The position numbers were made by a program, and so were the translations under genes. Under the pieces are notes generated by a model. It worked only from the letters and a program-made list of their open reading frames with translations. It searched no databases and was not told the origin of the DNA. From Paracoccaceae bacterium (GTDB lineage: Bacteria > Pseudomonadota > Alphaproteobacteria > Rhodobacterales > Rhodobacteraceae), in NCBI GenBank assembly GCA_024742705.1, contig JANSXZ010000005.1, positions 1-64,000 on the forward strand: a stretch of DNA of 64,000 nt, given 5' to 3'. This document shows positions 61,215 to 64,000 of this stretch, piece after piece (the stretch's first letter is position 1; each line of letters opens with the position of its first letter).

Positions 61215-61306
61215 TCCATGTCCCCCCGCGCGCCAGCTTACTTGCCCCTGCCGACCGTCTCAATGCCTCTGGTCAACTGCCCCGGAATTCCCTAAGGATA
61301 TTGCCC

Positions 61307-62065
61307 ATGCTGAACCGTATTCGCCATGGAATTCCAACAGATTGCCCGCCTTTGCTGATCGTGCACGGGCTCTATGGTTCGGCGCGCAACTGGGGCGTGA
61401 TCGCCAAACGGCTTTCCGACCGGGGCGAGGTGATCGCCGTCGACCTGCGCAATCACGGCGACAGCTTCTGGTCGGACGATCACGGCTACGCCGACCTTGC
61501 CGCCGATCTGGCCGAGGTGATCGCAGCCGAAGGCCGGCCCTGCGACGTGGTGGGCCACTCGATGGGCGGCAAGGCGGCCATGATGTTGGCGTTGGAACAT
61601 CCCGAGGGGCTGAACCGGCTGGTCGTGGCCGACATCGCCCCAGTGACCTACAGCCACAGCCAATTGCCCTTCATCCACGCGATGCGCGCCGTGGATCTGG
61701 CCCGCGTGACCCGCAGATCGGAAGCCGAACAGCAATTGGCCGATGCCGGTGTCGCACCCGCATTGCAGAGCTTTTTCACCCAGTCGCTCGACGTGAAGGC
61801 CGGGCGATGGAAGCTGAACCTGGACGCGCTGGAAGCGGCGATGCCGCAAATCATGACCTTCCCCGAGGTGCATACCGCCTGGAAAGGGCCGGCCCTGTTC
61901 CTGTCGGGTGCTGCGTCCGACTATGTCAGGCCCGAACACCGCGAGCCGATCCGCGCGCTGTTTCCCGCAGCGCGGTTTGCCAAATTGCCGGGCGCGGGGC
62001 ACTGGCTGCACGCCGAGAAACCCCGCGAATTCGAAGCCGCAGTTCGGGTCTTTCTCGACGCCTAG
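61307..62065 (+). CDS. Alpha/beta-hydrolase (YbfF-like esterase)
   Basis: A 252-aa hydrolase with the catalytic nucleophile in VVGHSMGGKAAMMLAL near 86-101, an oxyanion HG in LLIVHGLYGSARNW near 19-32, and His in PGAGHWLHAEKP near 229-240. The pattern resembles YbfF-type acyl-CoA or ester thioesterases. The start is ATG at 61307 with AAGGA eight bases upstream; TTG at 61301 is in frame but too near that site. Substrate unknown. Its last four bases overlap the stop of the convergent DksA-like gene. Confidence 0.85.
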   Translation: MLNRIRHGIPTDCPPLLIVHGLYGSARNWGVIAKRLSDRGEVIAVDLRNHGDSFWSDDHGYADLAADLAEVIAAEGRPCDVVGHSMGGKAAMMLALEHPEGLNRLVVADIAPVTYSHSQLPFIHAMRAVDLARVTRRSEAEQQLADAGVAPALQSFFTQSLDVKAGRWKLNLDALEAAMPQIMTFPEVHTAWKGPALFLSGAASDYVRPEHREPIRALFPAARFAKLPGAGHWLHAEKPREFEAAVRVFLDA

Positions 62066-62376
62066 CGCGCGCAGGTCTTGCACAGCGGCGTGTCCGGCAA
62101 CAACGCCAGGCGGGCCTCCGAGATGTCTTCGCCGCATTGCACGCAGATCCCGTAGGTGCCTCCGGCGATCCGGCCAAGGGCGGCATCGATGCGCTGCACC
62201 TCGTGCAGTTCGGTCTGGCCCAGCGCCTCGAGAACCTCATCGCCCTGGCGTTCGGAAGCCTGATCTTCGAGATCCTTGTTCGGGGTCTGGTCCAACTGAT
62301 GTTCGATGCGGTCCAGATGACCGGTCAGTTCCGCGCGGCGTTCCAGCAACAGCTTTTTGCGATCGGCGATGTCCAT
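62062..62376 (-). CDS. DksA/TraR-family zinc-finger protein
   Basis: A 104-aa protein with an N-terminal coiled coil (MDIADRKKLLLERRAELTGHLDRIEHQLDQ...) and a C-terminal C4 zinc finger (GICVQCGEDISEARLALLPDTPLCKTCAR, CxxC-N17-CxxC). DksA relatives enter the RNA polymerase secondary channel and modulate transcription with ppGpp. DksA-type acidic tip residues between the helices are present but not the classic DxxDxA. The start at 62376 has GGGAG upstream. It is convergent with the hydrolase gene (4-bp overlap) and 96 bp from lepA on the same strand. Confidence 0.85.
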   Translation of the reverse strand: MDIADRKKLLLERRAELTGHLDRIEHQLDQTPNKDLEDQASERQGDEVLEALGQTELHEVQRIDAALGRIAGGTYGICVQCGEDISEARLALLPDTPLCKTCAR

Positions 62377-62472
62377 TGGCGTTTCTCCCTTCGACGCTAC
62401 TGTTGCCAGCATGTCCAAAGGCGAGACAGCCCGCCTTGACATCAGTCAAGCAGCGGGCGCCAAGGCACTATA

Positions 62473-64000
62473 TCACCCGTCCATTTTCAGCGCCGAGATG
62501 AACGCCTCCTGGGGGATGTCAACCTTGCCGAACTGGCGCATCTTCTTCTTGCCGGCCTTCTGCTTGTCGAGCAGCTTGCGCTTGCGCGATGCATCGCCAC
62601 CATAGCATTTCGCGGTCACGTCCTTGCGCATCGCCGACAGGGTTTCACGAGCGATCACCTTGCCGCCGATCGCCGCCTGGATCGGAATCTTGAACATGTG
62701 GCGCGGGATCAGATCCTTCAGCTTTTCCACCATCGCGCGCCCGCGGGTTTCGGCGCGGTCGCGGTGCACCATCATCGAAAGCGCATCGACAGGTTCGTCG
62801 TTCACCAGGATCGACATCTTCACCAGATTATCCTCGCGGTATTCGGTCAGATGATAATCGAACGAGGCATAGCCCTTGGTCACGGATTTGAGGCGGTCGT
62901 AGAAGTCAAAGACCACTTCGTTGAGCGGCAGATCGTAGACAACCATCGCGCGGCTGCCCGCGTAGGTCAGATCCAGCTGGATTCCGCGCCGGTCCTGGCA
63001 CAGTTTCAGGACGTCTCCCAGGTATTCGTCGGGCACCAGGATCGTCGCCTTGATCCGCGGCTCTTCCAGGTGATCGACATGGGTCAGGTCGGGCATGTCG
63101 GCGGGGTTGTGCAGGTCGGTGACCGCCCCGTCGCGCATGTGGATGTGATACACCACCGAAGGCGCGGTGGTGATCAGTTCGATATCGTATTCCCGTTCGA
63201 TCCGGTCGCGGATCACCTCGAGGTGCAGCAGCCCCAGAAAGCCGCAGCGAAATCCAAAGCCCAGCGCCGCGGATGTTTCCATCTCATAGCTGAAAGAGGC
63301 ATCGTTCAGAGCGAGCTTCTCGATCGCGTCCCGCAGATCCTCGAATTCGGCGCTGTCCACCGGGAACAGCCCGCAGAACACCACCGGCTGCGACGGCTTG
63401 AAGCCCGGCAAGGCCTTTTCTACGCCGTGTTTTTCATGGGTGATCGTATCGCCCACCCGCGTGTCGCGGACCTGTTTGATCGACGCGGTCAGGAACCCGA
63501 TCTCGCCCGGGCCCAATTCGTCGATCACCGTCATCGCCGGGCGGAAAACGCCGATGCGATCGACATGATGCACAGATCCGTTCTGCATCATGCGGATACG
63601 GTCGCCCTTTTTCAGAACGCCATCCATGATCCGCACCAGAACGATGACGCCCAGATAGCTGTCGTACCAGCTGTCCACCAGCATCGCCTTGAGCGGCGCG
63701 TCGCGGGTGCCCTTGGGTGCCGGAAGGCTCCGCACGATCGCCTCAAGCGTTTCGCGGATGCCCTCGCCGGTCTTGGCGCTGACCCGGATCGCGCCGGAGG
63801 CGTCGATGCCGATGACATCCTCGATCTGTTCCGCCACGCGGTCGCAATCCGACGCCGGCAGGTCGATCTTGTTGAGAACCGGCACGATTTCGTGATCGGC
63901 GTCGATGGCGTGATAGACATTCGCAAGGGTCTGCGCTTCGACGCCCTGGGTGCTGTCGACCACCAGAAGCGAGCCTTCGACCGCACGCATCGACCGGCTG
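62473..64000 (-). CDS. lepA: Elongation factor 4 (LepA), N-terminus beyond the window
   Basis: The C-terminal roughly 508 aa of the translational GTPase LepA/EF4. The visible part begins after the G1 and G2 motifs and carries the G4 motif NKID ([17 protein letters not shown]), then domain II, domain III and the LepA-specific C-terminal domain ending [26 protein letters not shown]4 back-translocates stalled ribosomes. The 5' end lies past position 64000. The terminus [17 protein letters not shown] is typical. Intact in the visible region. Confidence 0.96.
   Translation of the reverse strand, partial: SRSMRAVEGSLLVVDSTQGVEAQTLANVYHAIDADHEIVPVLNKIDLPASDCDRVAEQIEDVIGIDASGAIRVSAKTGEGIRETLEAIVRSLPAPKGTRDAPLKAMLVDSWYDSYLGVIVLVRIMDGVLKKGDRIRMMQNGSVHHVDRIGVFRPAMTVIDELGPGEIGFLTASIKQVRDTRVGDTITHEKHGVEKALPGFKPSQPVVFCGLFPVDSAEFEDLRDAIEKLALNDASFSYEMETSAALGFGFRCGFLGLLHLEVIRDRIEREYDIELITTAPSVVYHIHMRDGAVTDLHNPADMPDLTHVDHLEEPRIKATILVPDEYLGDVLKLCQDRRGIQLDLTYAGSRAMVVYDLPLNEVVFDFYDRLKSVTKGYASFDYHLTEYREDNLVKMSILVNDEPVDALSMMVHRDRAETRGRAMVEKLKDLIPRHMFKIPIQAAIGGKVIARETLSAMRKDVTAKCYGGDASRKRKLLDKQKAGKKKMRQFGKVDIPQEAFISALKMDG

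Noticed and set aside
1..64000. CRISPR arrays, tRNA genes, insertion sequences or prophage genes
   Set aside because: No regularly spaced repeats, cloverleaf-like sequences, transposase motifs or phage structural genes were seen anywhere in the window.

Overview
The window is a 64 kb, high-GC chromosomal segment that looks like a Rhodobacteraceae (Roseobacter-type) alphaproteobacterium. The reasons are the family content (PaaI-type thioesterases, DmdB/DmdC-like acyl-CoA enzymes, PrpE, a MaeB-type malic enzyme fused to a phosphotransacetylase domain, a class 2 PyrD, a DksA/TraR zinc-finger protein) and short intergenic repeats with an AAATA core and G-rich arms. I saw no rRNA, tRNA, CRISPR array, insertion sequence or prophage. 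Apart from one nucleotidase broken by a nonsense codon, the genes look intact.

Layout. 0.1-2 kb: an isochorismatase-type hydrolase and an RlmL-like RNA methyltransferase. 2-6.3 kb: an RND efflux permease and its adaptor, preceded by a strong palindrome. 6.4-19.3 kb: a nine-gene, tightly packed minus-strand operon, algD-alg8-alg44-algA-algG-(257-aa secreted protein)-algX-algK-algL. 19.3-20.6 kb: a shared intergenic region and a divergent PL20-like polysaccharide lyase. 20.6-30.2 kb: MarR, SRAP, a TPR-sulfotransferase, the broken 5'-nucleotidase, a DUF952-DUF1330-pyrD operon, a GST, a MATE exporter and two thioesterases. 30.3-38.8 kb: two MerR regulators and a fatty-acid oxidation block (acyl-CoA dehydrogenase, thiolase, FadJ-like). 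38.8-44.7 kb: sulfotransferase, EamA transporter, acyl-CoA ligase, and two poorly known envelope proteins. 44.8-49.5 kb: a nucleoside salvage operon (VOC-bicupin fusion, cdd, deoA, deoB, upp). 49.6-58.1 kb: glycosyltransferase, maeB, prpE, a second acyl-CoA ligase, amidase. 58.5-64 kb: nadK, glyA, a small membrane protein, an esterase-like hydrolase, a DksA-like protein and the 3' part of lepA, which runs off the window.

The most interesting object is the alginate-like operon. Backbone synthesis looks complete: AlgD keeps its catalytic Cys, and Alg8 is 494 aa with its family motifs. In contrast, by motif reading the modification and control proteins have each lost signature residues. Alg44 lacks the PilZ RxxxR and D/NxSxxG pair, AlgA lacks the phosphomannose isomerase metal site, AlgG lacks DPHD, AlgX lacks a standard GxS and DxH, and AlgL lacks the catalytic His. 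No algE, algI, algJ or algF is present. A different lyase family (PL20-like) sits divergently next door. I infer a mannuronan-type polymer that is probably neither epimerised nor acetylated by the usual enzymes and is not controlled through c-di-GMP at Alg44. The residue comparisons are from memory and need alignment.
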